Shown here in pieces: positions 24,235-33,363 of a stretch of DNA of 64,000 nucleotides (positions are counted from its first letter, which is position 1; every line of letters starts with the position of its first letter). A model generated the notes under the pieces. The model was not told the DNA's origin, searched no databases, and worked only from the letters and a program-made list of their open reading frames with translations. The stretch is from Litchfieldia alkalitelluris (lineage in GTDB: Bacteria > Bacillota > Bacilli > Bacillales > Salisediminibacteriaceae), in NCBI RefSeq assembly GCF_002153425.1, contig NZ_KZ119600.1:3089920-3153919 (forward strand). The letters are read 5' to 3'. The position numbers and the translations under genes are program-made.

Positions 24235-25050
24235 ATGCAACCTCACCTCATAGCCGTAGATCTTGACGGAACATTATTAACAGATGATAAAGAAATAAGC
24301 CTACGTAACCATAAAGCCATAAGGAAAATAAGGGATCTAGGACATAAAGTAGTTATTTCTACTGGAAGGCCTTATCGGGCAAGTAAGAGTTATTATGAAG
24401 AACTTATGCTAGATTCCCCGATCGTTAATTTTAACGGTGCCTTTGTACACCATCCTATAAGCAGAACTTCTTTTAAAGCGAAACACACGCCTCTTGATAA
24501 TAAATTGGCAAAAATAATTATAGAGACATGTGAGGCATTTCATGTAACCAATATAATGGTTGAAATTATGGATGAATACTACTTAAGATATAGAAACAAA
24601 GGTTTTTCAGATGCCTTTACTTTAGGGCAATCACCTGTAGATTATGGAAATCTATACACTTTACTTACTGAAGATCCAACCTCTATACTTATTCATCCTG
24701 ACGAAAAAAATCATGCATCATTGAAAAGTCTTTTAAAGAGCGCTCATGCAGAAGTAATTGAACAGCGCTCCTGGGGTGCTCCTTGGCATGTCATCGAGAT
24801 CGTTAAGTCAGGAGTAAATAAAGCAGTTGGACTAAAGAAAATTGCTGACTATTATAATATTCCTCAAGAGCGAGTAATTGCTTTTGGCGATGAGGATAAT
24901 GATCTTGAAATGCTTGAATATGCACGATATGGGGTAGCAATGAAAAATGCTATAGATGATTTAAAATCTGTTGCAAACGAACAAACATTAACTAATGAGG
25001 AAGATGGGGTAGCCCACTATTTAGAAGAGCACTTTAATCTAAAGTCATAA
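24235..25050 (+). CDS. Cof-type HAD-family sugar/nucleotide phosphatase
   Basis: 271 residues from the ATG at 24235 (RBS AAAGGAG). HAD motifs: AVDLDGTLLTDD (nucleophile Asp), STGRPYRAS, the Lys in SGVNKAVGLKKI, and AFGDEDNDLEML. A C2B cap domain lies in between (about 90-190). Substrates of this family are sugar phosphates or flavin/PLP precursors; none can be assigned. Confidence 0.92.
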   Translation: MQPHLIAVDLDGTLLTDDKEISLRNHKAIRKIRDLGHKVVISTGRPYRASKSYYEELMLDSPIVNFNGAFVHHPISRTSFKAKHTPLDNKLAKIIIETCEAFHVTNIMVEIMDEYYLRYRNKGFSDAFTLGQSPVDYGNLYTLLTEDPTSILIHPDEKNHASLKSLLKSAHAEVIEQRSWGAPWHVIEIVKSGVNKAVGLKKIADYYNIPQERVIAFGDEDNDLEMLEYARYGVAMKNAIDDLKSVANEQTLTNEEDGVAHYLEEHFNLKS

Positions 25051-25084
25051 CACTCGTGTATAACAGAATAGCAAATCAATTTGT

Positions 25085-25116
25085 AAAAACTGTCACCAAA
25101 TAGGGGGACAGTTTTT
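25085..25116 (+). terminator. terminator of the Cof-type phosphatase gene
   Basis: AAAACTGTC / GACAGTTTT with a T6 tail. Confidence 0.8.
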
Positions 25117-25219
25117 TCATGTTTACACGTCATTATGCGCACCCTAATACAGACCTTGTTGAGAGGACAATGAAGTATCTAACTAGCAAATACTTAAATT
25201 AAAATTGGAGGTTATTAAG

Positions 25220-25453
25220 ATGGCAAATCGTTTTTTTCAAGAGGCACGAGAAGCAGTAGAAGAAGCACAGCAAGCTATTCAGAGTACTACTACCCCTCTA
25301 GAACAGGATGAAACAGAACAGAAAATAAAGCGTGCAAAACAGGCGATTTCACAGGCTTATGCTGATTCAACTTTGGCAGAAAGAAGACAAATAATGGATT
25401 TGCAACAAACTTTATATGAATTCGCTGAAGAATTTTCGACGGAGGACAAGTAA
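25220..25453 (+). CDS. small helical cytosolic protein, DUF3813-like
   Basis: 77 residues from the ATG at 25220 (RBS TTGGAGG). The start ANRFFQEAREAVEEAQQAI and the continuous Glu/Gln/Ala heptads predict two helices. The opening and size resemble DUF3813 proteins of bacilli. Function unknown. Confidence 0.65.
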   Translation: MANRFFQEAREAVEEAQQAIQSTTTPLEQDETEQKIKRAKQAISQAYADSTLAERRQIMDLQQTLYEFAEEFSTEDK

Positions 25454-25554
25454 AAAAACGTCCTATTCAGAGAGTTTCTTCACTCCAAAAACATTTATTG
25501 AAGGATTTCCCCTATTCTTATGGAAGATATAGTGGAATGGGGGGAAGTAAAGGT

Positions 25555-26022
25555 ATGAAAGTATTTAAAGTTTGTAAGGATTCACCGGGGGATATGCAAC
25601 AATCTATATGCAATGTTATGTTAGAGCAAATGAATGCATTAACTGAACACGTTACAGAGGAAGCCCTATTGAAATCAATCCAATTAGCATTCCAAGAAGA
25701 TTCTGGCACTGAGTTTTTTGTAGCAGAAATAAATGGAAATATTGTTGGATGCGCGTTTTTAAATTCAGGAATTAGCCTTGATAAAGGTGGTCCATATATT
25801 TGGTTAAATGATCTATACGTTTTGAAGAAGTATAGAAAACAAGGGATAGCACGAAATATTTTATTAAATGTGCTATATTGGGCAGAACAAGAAGGATTCA
25901 ACGGGATTGAACTAGAAACAGGGGTAAATAATATCGCTACAAAGAAGTTATATAATTCATTGGGATTTTATGATATCGTGTCAAAACGTTATGGTAGACA
26001 GCTAAAAAATTCACCATACTAA
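25555..26022 (+). CDS. GNAT-family N-acetyltransferase
   Basis: 155 residues; the ATG at 25555 is chosen for its spacing to GGGGGGAAG. GNAT motifs: WLNDLYVLKKYRKQGIARNIL (acetyl-CoA loop R-x-x-G-I-A) and ELETGVNNIATKKLYNSLGF. The substrate is unknown. Confidence 0.88.
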   Translation: MKVFKVCKDSPGDMQQSICNVMLEQMNALTEHVTEEALLKSIQLAFQEDSGTEFFVAEINGNIVGCAFLNSGISLDKGGPYIWLNDLYVLKKYRKQGIARNILLNVLYWAEQEGFNGIELETGVNNIATKKLYNSLGFYDIVSKRYGRQLKNSPY

Positions 26023-26032
26023 TAAATTACAA

Positions 26033-26085
26033 TTGACTCGTTTTCCGTGGGAAGCCGGTAAATAAACATAGCCACGGAGAGCGAG
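26033..26085. repeat. imperfect inverted repeat related to dispersed repeat ends
   Basis: TTGACTCGTTTTCCGTGG pairs with CCACGGAGAGCGAGTCAA (two mismatches) across about 18 bases. It contains the TTTCCGYGG motif of the dispersed repeats. It lies between convergent genes and could also end transcription. Confidence 0.5.
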
Positions 26086-26131
26086 TCAAATAGTTGTGAT
26101 GAAATGGCAATAAAGTATTTTCACGGTATTT

Positions 26132-26437
26132 TTAAAAGAAGATAGTAAAGATAGAGAGTGCTCCTATAGCTCCCCCAACCACAACAATTAATGGCGTTCC
26201 AATATAAGCAAGTATTATAGCTACAAATCCTCCCAAAAGACCGAAAAGAAGGTTTTCATGTACATAAATAATACCAGGAAAAATGAGGGCTCCTAAAACA
26301 GCATATGGGACTCTCGAAAGCATGCGCTTTGACCAAGCTGGCCAGTTTTCCGTTTTCAACAAAACGAGGGGCATTAATCGAGGGATATATGTAACAACTC
26401 CCATACCTATAATCATCCAGAACATCGCCATACTCAT
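26132..26437 (-). CDS. azlD: AzlD, branched-chain amino acid exporter small subunit
   Basis: 101 residues with three to four membrane helices; VVTYIPRLMPL is the AzlD signature region. It overlaps azlC by 4 bases (ATGA). AzlC and AzlD together export branched-chain amino acids or analogues. Confidence 0.9.
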   Translation of the reverse strand: MSMAMFWMIIGMGVVTYIPRLMPLVLLKTENWPAWSKRMLSRVPYAVLGALIFPGIIYVHENLLFGLLGGFVAIILAYIGTPLIVVVGGAIGALSIFTIFF

Positions 26438-27162
26438 TCCGTAACATCCCCCTTTAAAACAAATCGCTCTGTGAGTTCATAAACAGATACTGCAGCAATG
26501 GTGGCAAACATGATCGCCCATCCTGTAGATAGCCATATTGCAAAAAATACATGAAATAGTCCACCTAATAAAGCTAATATAATGACAATTTTACCTTCTT
26601 TTTTAATCGATGGTATTAAAAGGGCAATAAAAAGAGCATATAATGCAATTGCCATACTCTCCTGAAGAAACCACGGTAAAATGGCTCCTGCAAAGAAGCC
26701 AACAGCCGTAAATGAAACCCAACTAGTATAAGCCATTATTGCTGTTCCAAGTATATAACCAGGCTTAATAGGTGGGGTTTTCGTGGAGGCTACTGCAAAA
26801 ACTTCGTCAGTAAGTCCAAATGCGTAAAGAGCTCTCATCTTTTTTGATGATTTTTCAGCCCTTTCATGAATAGAGGCACTCATAAGTAAATGTCGAAAAT
26901 TTACAATAAATGTTGCTGCGATTATTTCTAATGCAGTAGAACCAACAGCAATCATAGATAAGGCCATATATTGTGAGGCTCCTGCGAAGACAATCATACT
27001 CATAAGTACTGATTCTGAAACAGCAAGCCCCGTTGACCCTGCTATCAGGCCAAAAGTTAACGCAACCGGCATATAGCCAATTGCTATAGGGATTCCATCT
27101 AATAAGCCTTTTTTCAAAGGAGAAATCACAAGATTCTCATATGTATCAGTTACGTTTTCCAA
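26434..27162 (-). CDS. azlC: AzlC, branched-chain amino acid exporter large subunit
   Basis: 242 residues, about seven to eight membrane helices, with IAIGYMPVALTFGLIAGSTG near the start and FAGASQYMALSMIAVG, both typical of AzlC/YgaZ. An operon with azlD. No AzlB-like regulator is adjacent. Confidence 0.92.
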   Translation of the reverse strand: MENVTDTYENLVISPLKKGLLDGIPIAIGYMPVALTFGLIAGSTGLAVSESVLMSMIVFAGASQYMALSMIAVGSTALEIIAATFIVNFRHLLMSASIHERAEKSSKKMRALYAFGLTDEVFAVASTKTPPIKPGYILGTAIMAYTSWVSFTAVGFFAGAILPWFLQESMAIALYALFIALLIPSIKKEGKIVIILALLGGLFHVFFAIWLSTGWAIMFATIAAVSVYELTERFVLKGDVTE

Positions 27163-27270
27163 GGATATCCCCCCACTCTAATTAACATTTAACATTTATT
27201 TTACTCCTATAGTATGAATTCTTTCAAGAATTTAGTTCGGTAAAGGAGAAAAGAAAATAAACGAAAAAAA

Positions 27271-27301
27271 TAGCCCTAAAGGAAGATTCCCTTTAAGACT
27301 A
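27271..27301 (-). terminator. terminator of the hemerythrin-like gene
   Basis: TAGTCTTAAAGGG / CCTTTAGGGCTA imperfect stem, followed by seven T on the minus strand. Confidence 0.75.
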
Positions 27302-27305
27302 CCCT

Positions 27306-27851
27306 TTAACCTGCTTTAACTTTTCCAAAAGATTGAAGCAAAAATTGTTTTTCCTCATTAGTCAGCATATTTTCTGCTAATGGAAATAATATTTCCTCTT
27401 CTTTTAGAAAGTGGTCTGTTAATGTGTGAAAAAGAACAGACACATAATAGGCAAGTTCTCGTACACTTTCTTCTTCACCAGTAAACTCTGAATATTTCTG
27501 TAAAAATAACGTAATATGTCTCGTTACGTGATTATGCTCCTCTTGCATTACTGCTATTGGTCCACCATCATCACCTAAGTGTTTCGATATCATTTGAAAG
27601 AGATACATCTCTTCCTTATTTGAATGTGGCTGTAAAACTTTAATAAAAGAATTAAACTGTAGGTTAAGTTTTTCTGCTATCTCCATTCGATCAAGTCGTT
27701 TTGGATCATAGGCTAATAAGGAAGCTGTTTGATATAAGCGATCCAGATCATTCCTTAAGGGTTCATGTTCGTCTAATAATAATTGCAATGCGTCACAATA
27801 TATATCTGGTTTTTGAAATCCAGAAGTGAGACACCCTTGATAACTTTCCAT
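27306..27851 (-). CDS. hemerythrin-like (HHE) metal-binding protein
   Basis: 181 residues from the ATG at 27851 (RBS GGAGGGGGAG). The HHE pattern is complete: DEHEPLR, QPHSNKEE, MQEEHNHVTRH and TDHFLKEEEILFP give the His/Glu ligands of a di-iron site in a four-helix bundle. Related proteins bind O2 or NO or protect FeS centres. An Fnr-type box lies in front, so it joins the anaerobic set although 9 kb from it. Confidence 0.88.
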   Translation of the reverse strand: MESYQGCLTSGFQKPDIYCDALQLLLDEHEPLRNDLDRLYQTASLLAYDPKRLDRMEIAEKLNLQFNSFIKVLQPHSNKEEMYLFQMISKHLGDDGGPIAVMQEEHNHVTRHITLFLQKYSEFTGEEESVRELAYYVSVLFHTLTDHFLKEEEILFPLAENMLTNEEKQFLLQSFGKVKAG

Positions 27852-27925
27852 TGCTCCCCCTCCTTCACTTTTTTGCATGAGTATTTTATGGTTAATAACA
27901 TTTATAAGTCTGTTTGTTTAATCTT

Positions 27926-27968
27926 ATCTTATATACTTTATAACATGATCGCGGTGATTTTATTCACA
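27926..27968 (-). promoter_or_regulatory. probable Fnr-type promoter of the hemerythrin-like gene
   Basis: GGTGATTTTATTCACA (27953-27968) differs from TGTGA-N6-TCACA at one base. On the minus strand the expected -10 position (27931-27926) reads TAAGAT. Predicted start near 27919. Confidence 0.6.
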
Positions 27969-28039
27969 CTTTTAGGAGGTTTCACAAGATGGTCACACTG
28001 TTAATTCTTAAATTTGTAATATTTCGGTTGAAATATGAA

Positions 28040-28066
28040 AAAGCCACTTCGATGTGAAGTAGCTTT
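28040..28066 (-). terminator. terminator of the Nfu_N-like gene
   Basis: AAAGCTACTTC / GAAGTGGCTTT (one G-T) with TTTC following on the minus strand. Confidence 0.8.
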
Positions 28067-28081
28067 GACTTAGTTCAAATA

Positions 28082-28351
28082 TTATTCGTATGCTTTTTGA
28101 AATGCTTCCTCAATTTTAGGTAAGAGGGCATCCCACTCAGCATCCATTTCTTTATTAACAGTTACAAAATCTTGAAAGCCAAAAATATTGTCTACACCCT
28201 CAATTTGTAAGAGTTCTTTTGCTAATGAGTGGTCAGTCTCTTCCCCTTTCTTAAAAGACGCGCTACCAGTACCTTCAAACAGTACTTGGTTAGCAGTAAA
28301 CTTCATTGCATTTGGATTTGGGGTTGCTTCTGCCCTAACTTCGATTGCCAT
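28082..28351 (-). CDS. stand-alone Nfu N-terminal (scaffold) domain protein
   Basis: 89 residues matching the Nfu_N domain: EATPNPNAMKFTANQVLFEG, then LLQIEGVDNIFGFQDFVTVNK and WDALLPKIEEAF. In Nfu proteins this domain precedes the CxxC FeS-binding domain, which is absent here. No Cys is present, so it cannot hold a cluster alone. It may bind client proteins for FeS delivery. Confidence 0.85.
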   Translation of the reverse strand: MAIEVRAEATPNPNAMKFTANQVLFEGTGSASFKKGEETDHSLAKELLQIEGVDNIFGFQDFVTVNKEMDAEWDALLPKIEEAFQKAYE

Positions 28352-28520
28352 AACTATTCCTCCTTTTATGTACTATCGTTATCATAACATGTCCAAGGAA
28401 TAAAAATAAAATACTAAGAAAAGCAGAAGTAATTCAATCAAAGAATCCTAGTACTAATTTAGACTTATTAAAAAGACTGCCCTATTGTTTTCACACAGAT
28501 AAGACAGTCCCTTTCCATCA

Positions 28521-28658
28521 TTAATACCCCACAAAAGCAGCTCCAAGAATAGCTAATAAAATAAATAGAACTAATACTAACGCAAAGCCACCGATAAATC
28601 CACCTGCTGGTGCAGCTGGGTAGCAGCCATACGCCCCTGGATATCCGTAACCGTACAT
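28521..28658 (-). CDS. YjcZ-family sporulation protein
   Basis: 45 residues: a Tyr/Gly/Pro-rich head (YGYGYPGAYGCYPAAPAGG) and one membrane helix (GFALVLVLFILLAILGAAFVG). This is the YjcZ family of short spore proteins. The RBS is GGAGGTGAAGGGG. It marks the host as a spore former. Confidence 0.85.
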   Translation of the reverse strand: MYGYGYPGAYGCYPAAPAGGFIGGFALVLVLFILLAILGAAFVGY

Positions 28659-28764
28659 CCCCTTCACCTCCAGCTGATAAGTAAGTACACTTATATGGTA
28701 TGGAGATGCTGAGTTACTGGACTGGACAGATGTTTAGTTTTTAATTATTTTTAAAGTTTTAGTT

Positions 28765-29379
28765 TTAAATTTTTTGACCTTCCACGTCCTTTAGGCGTTT
28801 CTGCTCCACGGATAATGTTCGAAGTTCTTCTTTAAGTCTTGTAATTTCTTGTGTATCTTCTTTTTCCAAAGCTTCAACAAGCTCCATCAAAAGGTAGTCA
28901 ATCTCTCTTGATATGATATATGCTTTAACTTCTGGGTCTACACCTTCCATCTTATCCTTACTTTTCCTTACTGTCCGGTATGACCCCATCTCAGCTTTTT
29001 CACCTCCACCTATTTTCATAACTGAAACAATCTTGCCCTTATCAAAACAGCTGACATAGATCCATCCGCCTGTAGCAGTTTTTACAATCGCCCTTCCTCT
29101 TGTTTCCGTTATTAACTCTTCTAGTAATATGGCTAAGTCTTCCATGCATATAGACAATTCATTTAATTGAATTACCGTTAAATTCTCATTAGGTCTTTTT
29201 ATGGGGATCATTACCTGACCTTCTTGGGATTTAATGACCAATTCTACTGTATCCTTTTCATGTCGCCATGAAATACGGAACTGTGCTTGGAGCAGTTTAT
29301 GAATAAAGGATTTCAGTGCTGGTCGTGGTAATTCCACAAACAAGTCTTGGAACTCAGCCTGGAAGCAATTATCCTTCAT
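28765..29379 (-). CDS. conserved hypothetical protein divergent from the SNF2 operon
   Basis: 204 residues from the ATG at 29379 (RBS GGAGCG). The N-terminal ~100 residues are mixed alpha/beta (ALKSFIHKLLQAQFRISWRH, LNELSICMEDLAILLEELI). The middle is a beta pair (TGGWIYVSCFDKGKIVSVMKI), and the C-terminus is a likely coiled coil (SREIDYLLMELVEALEKEDT onward). I do not recognise it. Confidence 0.65.
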   Translation of the reverse strand: MKDNCFQAEFQDLFVELPRPALKSFIHKLLQAQFRISWRHEKDTVELVIKSQEGQVMIPIKRPNENLTVIQLNELSICMEDLAILLEELITETRGRAIVKTATGGWIYVSCFDKGKIVSVMKIGGGEKAEMGSYRTVRKSKDKMEGVDPEVKAYIISREIDYLLMELVEALEKEDTQEITRLKEELRTLSVEQKRLKDVEGQKI

Positions 29380-29532
29380 GACCACGCTCCTTTCCTTTTT
29401 CTTATAGATATCGTATGTAATGAAGGATGTAAAAAGAAGAATTTTTTATAATTCACGTTCGTCTTTTTTTATTGTTGAAAGCAACTTACATTAGTAAAAT
29501 ATAAGAAGGAGAAACTGGAGGTAATCAGAATA

Positions 29533-30480
29533 ATGAAAGAATCATTAAGTGCAAATGAATTATACATCTATATAAATGAAAAGCTTTCAAAAGAATTAAC
29601 ATTGTATTCCCAAATCATATTTTTTGAAGAAAATGGTCTCCTAACTTTTAGCAATTGGCTTAATGGACAAGGCTGGAATAGGGAACTTAAACTTTCAGCA
29701 AAAAAGGCAAATAAATATGAGCCTGTCATTAAACTCTTATGCCTAAGGGAAATTAGGTCATTACTGATAAAAAAACAGTTATACACCTTACGGAAGAAAC
29801 AACTTGGAAAGTTGGTTCAAGAAACTCTTGCATCTTCCCAGTCAGAATCCTTCAAGATTGTATTTAATGAAAACTCTACTTGGAGTGAATTATTAGATCA
29901 ATGCTGTAATATGATAATCGCTGAATTTAATATTGAGGTGCCATCAAAACTTTGTAATGACGAGGATCCTGAGTCTATAAAGGGATGGCTAAACAGGTGG
30001 CTAACTTCTCCACATTTCCAAAAATATAAATATTTTATTGAATCCATAGATGACGATAAAGAGAAAAATAAAGCGATTGATTTAGCCATATCCATGCTAA
30101 AAAGACAATTACACCAGGATCATGTAAAGAGAGTTTACTATTCCATCATCATGTACCATCAAAGGCTTGAAGAAGGTATAACAGAATTACGAAGTATCTC
30201 TGATCCACTCCATTTAAGCGAAGAAGAGTACAAGTTTTTAACCCTATTAATTAAAATAAAGCATACAGAAACGCCGTCCATTCTACACCAAGTAATAGAA
30301 CGCCTGATTGTAAGAAAAACACGTAGTCATTATGTACAAGCTGTAGCTTATATTAATATACTAAGACGTTTCTATGACGGAAACAGCTCCCAATTTCAAG
30401 AGTATCTAATCATTCTAAAAAATAAGTTTTCCCGCTACTCGTCATTTATAAAGGAGCTAGAGGAACATGGCAGCTACTAA
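29533..30480 (+). CDS. SNF2-partner protein, possible YwqB-like lacking the SWIM zinc finger
   Basis: 315 residues, mostly helical. It overlaps the SNF2 gene by 14 bases, so the two are translationally coupled. In bacilli the gene in this place is usually ywqB, whose product has an N-terminal SWIM zinc finger (CxC...CxH). No such motif is here; Cys residues are scattered (LLCLREIR, DQCCNMI). It may be a SWIM-less relative or an unrelated partner. The identification rests on position and helical character only. Confidence 0.6.
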   Translation: MKESLSANELYIYINEKLSKELTLYSQIIFFEENGLLTFSNWLNGQGWNRELKLSAKKANKYEPVIKLLCLREIRSLLIKKQLYTLRKKQLGKLVQETLASSQSESFKIVFNENSTWSELLDQCCNMIIAEFNIEVPSKLCNDEDPESIKGWLNRWLTSPHFQKYKYFIESIDDDKEKNKAIDLAISMLKRQLHQDHVKRVYYSIIMYHQRLEEGITELRSISDPLHLSEEEYKFLTLLIKIKHTETPSILHQVIERLIVRKTRSHYVQAVAYINILRRFYDGNSSQFQEYLIILKNKFSRYSSFIKELEEHGSY

Positions 30481-33307
30481 TGTTAAGATTTCAAAGATTA
30501 ACTGTGAATTATTATATAATGAAAATGAGTCAGGTATTCTCCTAACACTTACTTCTGAGAAGTATAGCGAGCATTACGACCCCATGCTATTTAAGCAAAG
30601 ATTATTTCAGGGCGATGCTGCGTCTTTTTACGGACTTACTTACGATTTAAAGACAACTCAGAATGGTAAGACCGTAGGCGTATGGATTCCAGCAAGTCAA
30701 TTAAACACTATTCCACAATTATATAAACAGTGGAAGTTGAATAACACCTTGTACATCACTTCTCAATTAAAAGAAATGGTTAACTTTATTACAGAACTAA
30801 CAAAAGAAGTAGATGAAACTATAATATTCCCTGACAAGAGTGGACGTTGGAATATAGAGAACCCACAAAAACTGGAGTATATATTCAACACTATCCCATC
30901 CATTAAAAATACATTGCCAGATACATCAGAAACGATTATTAATATTGTTTTGGATTGGCTTCAGTATTGGTTTCCACAAGATAAAAATAAGAAGAAAGTA
31001 GCAACATATATTGCTAAAATACGAGATTATTATGAAGATGCACAAGTGAAAAAGTGGCTTTTAACATTGGAAAACCCAAAGGCAACATACTCCCTATCCG
31101 ATCACCTTTATACACAATGTTTAAAGCTATGGAATGGTAAAATAGCTCCATTTGAACTTACATTAATACTAAGAGAACCTGCCAGGAAGGAAGAAGAATG
31201 GCTACTTGAAAGTTATTTAAAAGAGCTTGAGACTGGCAAAATGCAGCCGTTGTCCAAGCTACAAGATGGCACCCACCCATTTCGAAGTAATCCAATACCA
31301 TTTATTAAAGATAGATGGAAGGATGTCTCTAGTGTTTTTCCTTTTTCAACAATGACAATGATAAATACAACAATAGAATTGACAGAGGAAGAAGTAAATA
31401 GCTTCCTATCTCATGGTACAAAAGATCTGGAGGCATTAGGTGTTACAACCCTTGTGCCAGAAGAGTTAAAAAAGGTAAGCGCCGTTCCAAAAATTAACGG
31501 CATGCTCGAACAAAGTGTTGATAATCAATCTCATGCCACTTATGTTCAAAGAAACATTAATTGGGCCTTCCTTATCAATGATCTTCCTGTTGATGAATCC
31601 ATTTTTAAGCAGTGGGTGGAGGAAAAAAGAGAGCTCATTTTTTTACACGATCACTGGGTTAAATGGAATTTGAAAGATGCAGAAAAACTTTGGTTGCAAT
31701 ATAGGGAAAGCCAATCAAATCCTGCAGTATACTTCAATTCTTTAAGGGCATCATTTGAGAAAGAATTAATGGAAAAAGATAACCATTCGGAGTATAAAAG
31801 GGCATCGGCAGTAACGATTAACTGGGAACTCCCAGACTTTTGGAACGATGTTAGTCATTCTACCCTTTCAAATCATTGGTACTCCCTTCTAAGGTCCTAT
31901 CAAAGAGAAGGCGTCCAATGGTTGTTAAAAATGAGACAGTTCTCTTTTGGCGCTTGTTTGGCAGATGATATGGGGTTAGGTAAAACCATACAAACAATTG
32001 CGTATATAGAATCATTAGTATCGAAGGATTCTAGGTCAAGTCCTCATCTTATCCTTTGCCCTACAAGCTTAGTTACAAATTGGGCTCAGGAAATAAATAC
32101 TTTTGCTCCGTCCCTAAAGCTTCATATTCATGAAGGGAAAGTTGTAGAGCGTAGTCTTACATTAGCTAATAATTATGAAAGCACTGATATTATCATCACA
32201 TCATATCCACTTGCAGTGAGAGATCGAGAATTGCTGCAAAAATATAAGTGGTCAAGTTTAATATTAGATGAGGCTCAGAAACTGAAAAATGTAGCTTCGA
32301 AGTTGAGAAAATCTATTAAGCTTATTCAATCCTTTCATACTATTGCATTGACTGGAACACCTGTTGAAAACGAACCAAAGGAATTATGGAGCATTATGGA
32401 TCTGTTAAATCCCGGATATTTAAGGGACGAGGAATGGTTTTTTGATCGGTTTATCCGAAAAGGGCTCACTGAAAGTAAAGCGCAACTTGAACAACTAAAA
32501 TCTTTAATACGTCCGTTTATATTAAGGAGGACAAAACTAGAATTCCAACATGAGTTAACTCTTCCTAATAAAAAGGTTACTCAATATGTTGTTAAGTTAT
32601 CTGAGGAACAACAAAGCTTGTATGAGGCCGTTGTTGAGGAGTATCTTGAAGGCAAACCTACTTTCACAGCTTATGAAAAAAAAGCAAACTTATTTCGCCT
32701 AATTATGAAACTCAAGCAAATATGCAACCATCCTGCACATTTCTTAAAGCAAGAATGGATTCATATGGAGGATAAACGGTCAGGGAAATGGCGAGAATGC
32801 AGTCATTTATTGACTCGACTAAAAAACGATGGTAAGAAGACACTTCTTTTTACTCAATATAAGTATATGGGAGACTTAATTAAGCATTCTTTAACAGAGG
32901 CTTGGGGATTAAATATTCCGTTCTTTCATGGTCAACTTAATAAAGCAGACAGATATCAAATGGTAACAAATTTCCAACGCGATGACACTCCACTATTAAT
33001 TGTGTCCCTTCGTGCAGGCGGGTTTGGTATTAATTTAACGTCAGCTTCTGAAGTCATTCATTTTGATAGATGGTGGAACCCTGCAGTTGAAAACCAAGCA
33101 ACCGATCGTGTATATCGGATTGGACAAACAAAGCCAGTCACTGTTCATACTTTCTTATCACAAGGGACAATTGAAGAAAAACTGGATTACCTTATTAATG
33201 AAAAACTTCAGTTGCAAAATCAACTAATAGGTACTGGAAAATCCAGTTCTCCTTTATGGGATTTGTCAGATGAGGAAATTCTAGAAGTGCTAGCAATAAG
33301 AAAATAA
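30467..33307 (+). CDS. SNF2-family ATPase (bacterial RapA/YwqA-like)
   Basis: 946 residues. The N-terminal ~470 residues hold the bacterial SNF2-associated region (TIELTEEEVNSFLSHGTKDL). The motor follows: motif I ADDMGLGKTIQT, Ia LILCPTSLV, II DEAQKLKN, III ALTGTPVEN, then helicase-C motifs VSLRAGGFGINLT and QATDRVYRIGQTKPV. It is a DNA translocase without evident helicase activity in the family. It is paired with the gene just upstream, as in B. subtilis ywqB-ywqA. Confidence 0.93.
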   Translation: MAATNVKISKINCELLYNENESGILLTLTSEKYSEHYDPMLFKQRLFQGDAASFYGLTYDLKTTQNGKTVGVWIPASQLNTIPQLYKQWKLNNTLYITSQLKEMVNFITELTKEVDETIIFPDKSGRWNIENPQKLEYIFNTIPSIKNTLPDTSETIINIVLDWLQYWFPQDKNKKKVATYIAKIRDYYEDAQVKKWLLTLENPKATYSLSDHLYTQCLKLWNGKIAPFELTLILREPARKEEEWLLESYLKELETGKMQPLSKLQDGTHPFRSNPIPFIKDRWKDVSSVFPFSTMTMINTTIELTEEEVNSFLSHGTKDLEALGVTTLVPEELKKVSAVPKINGMLEQSVDNQSHATYVQRNINWAFLINDLPVDESIFKQWVEEKRELIFLHDHWVKWNLKDAEKLWLQYRESQSNPAVYFNSLRASFEKELMEKDNHSEYKRASAVTINWELPDFWNDVSHSTLSNHWYSLLRSYQREGVQWLLKMRQFSFGACLADDMGLGKTIQTIAYIESLVSKDSRSSPHLILCPTSLVTNWAQEINTFAPSLKLHIHEGKVVERSLTLANNYESTDIIITSYPLAVRDRELLQKYKWSSLILDEAQKLKNVASKLRKSIKLIQSFHTIALTGTPVENEPKELWSIMDLLNPGYLRDEEWFFDRFIRKGLTESKAQLEQLKSLIRPFILRRTKLEFQHELTLPNKKVTQYVVKLSEEQQSLYEAVVEEYLEGKPTFTAYEKKANLFRLIMKLKQICNHPAHFLKQEWIHMEDKRSGKWRECSHLLTRLKNDGKKTLLFTQYKYMGDLIKHSLTEAWGLNIPFFHGQLNKADRYQMVTNFQRDDTPLLIVSLRAGGFGINLTSASEVIHFDRWWNPAVENQATDRVYRIGQTKPVTVHTFLSQGTIEEKLDYLINEKLQLQNQLIGTGKSSSPLWDLSDEEILEVLAIRK

Positions 33308-33310
33308 AAA

Positions 33311-33357
33311 AAAGAGTCTGGTCACTATTTTCATAATAGTTTTCTCCCAGACTCTTT
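33311..33357. terminator. bidirectional terminator between SNF2 and BsuPI-like genes
   Basis: AAAGAGTCTGG / CCAGACTCTTT with an inner ACTATTTTCATAATAGT hairpin, between two convergent genes. Confidence 0.85.
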
Positions 33358-33363
33358 CCAATT

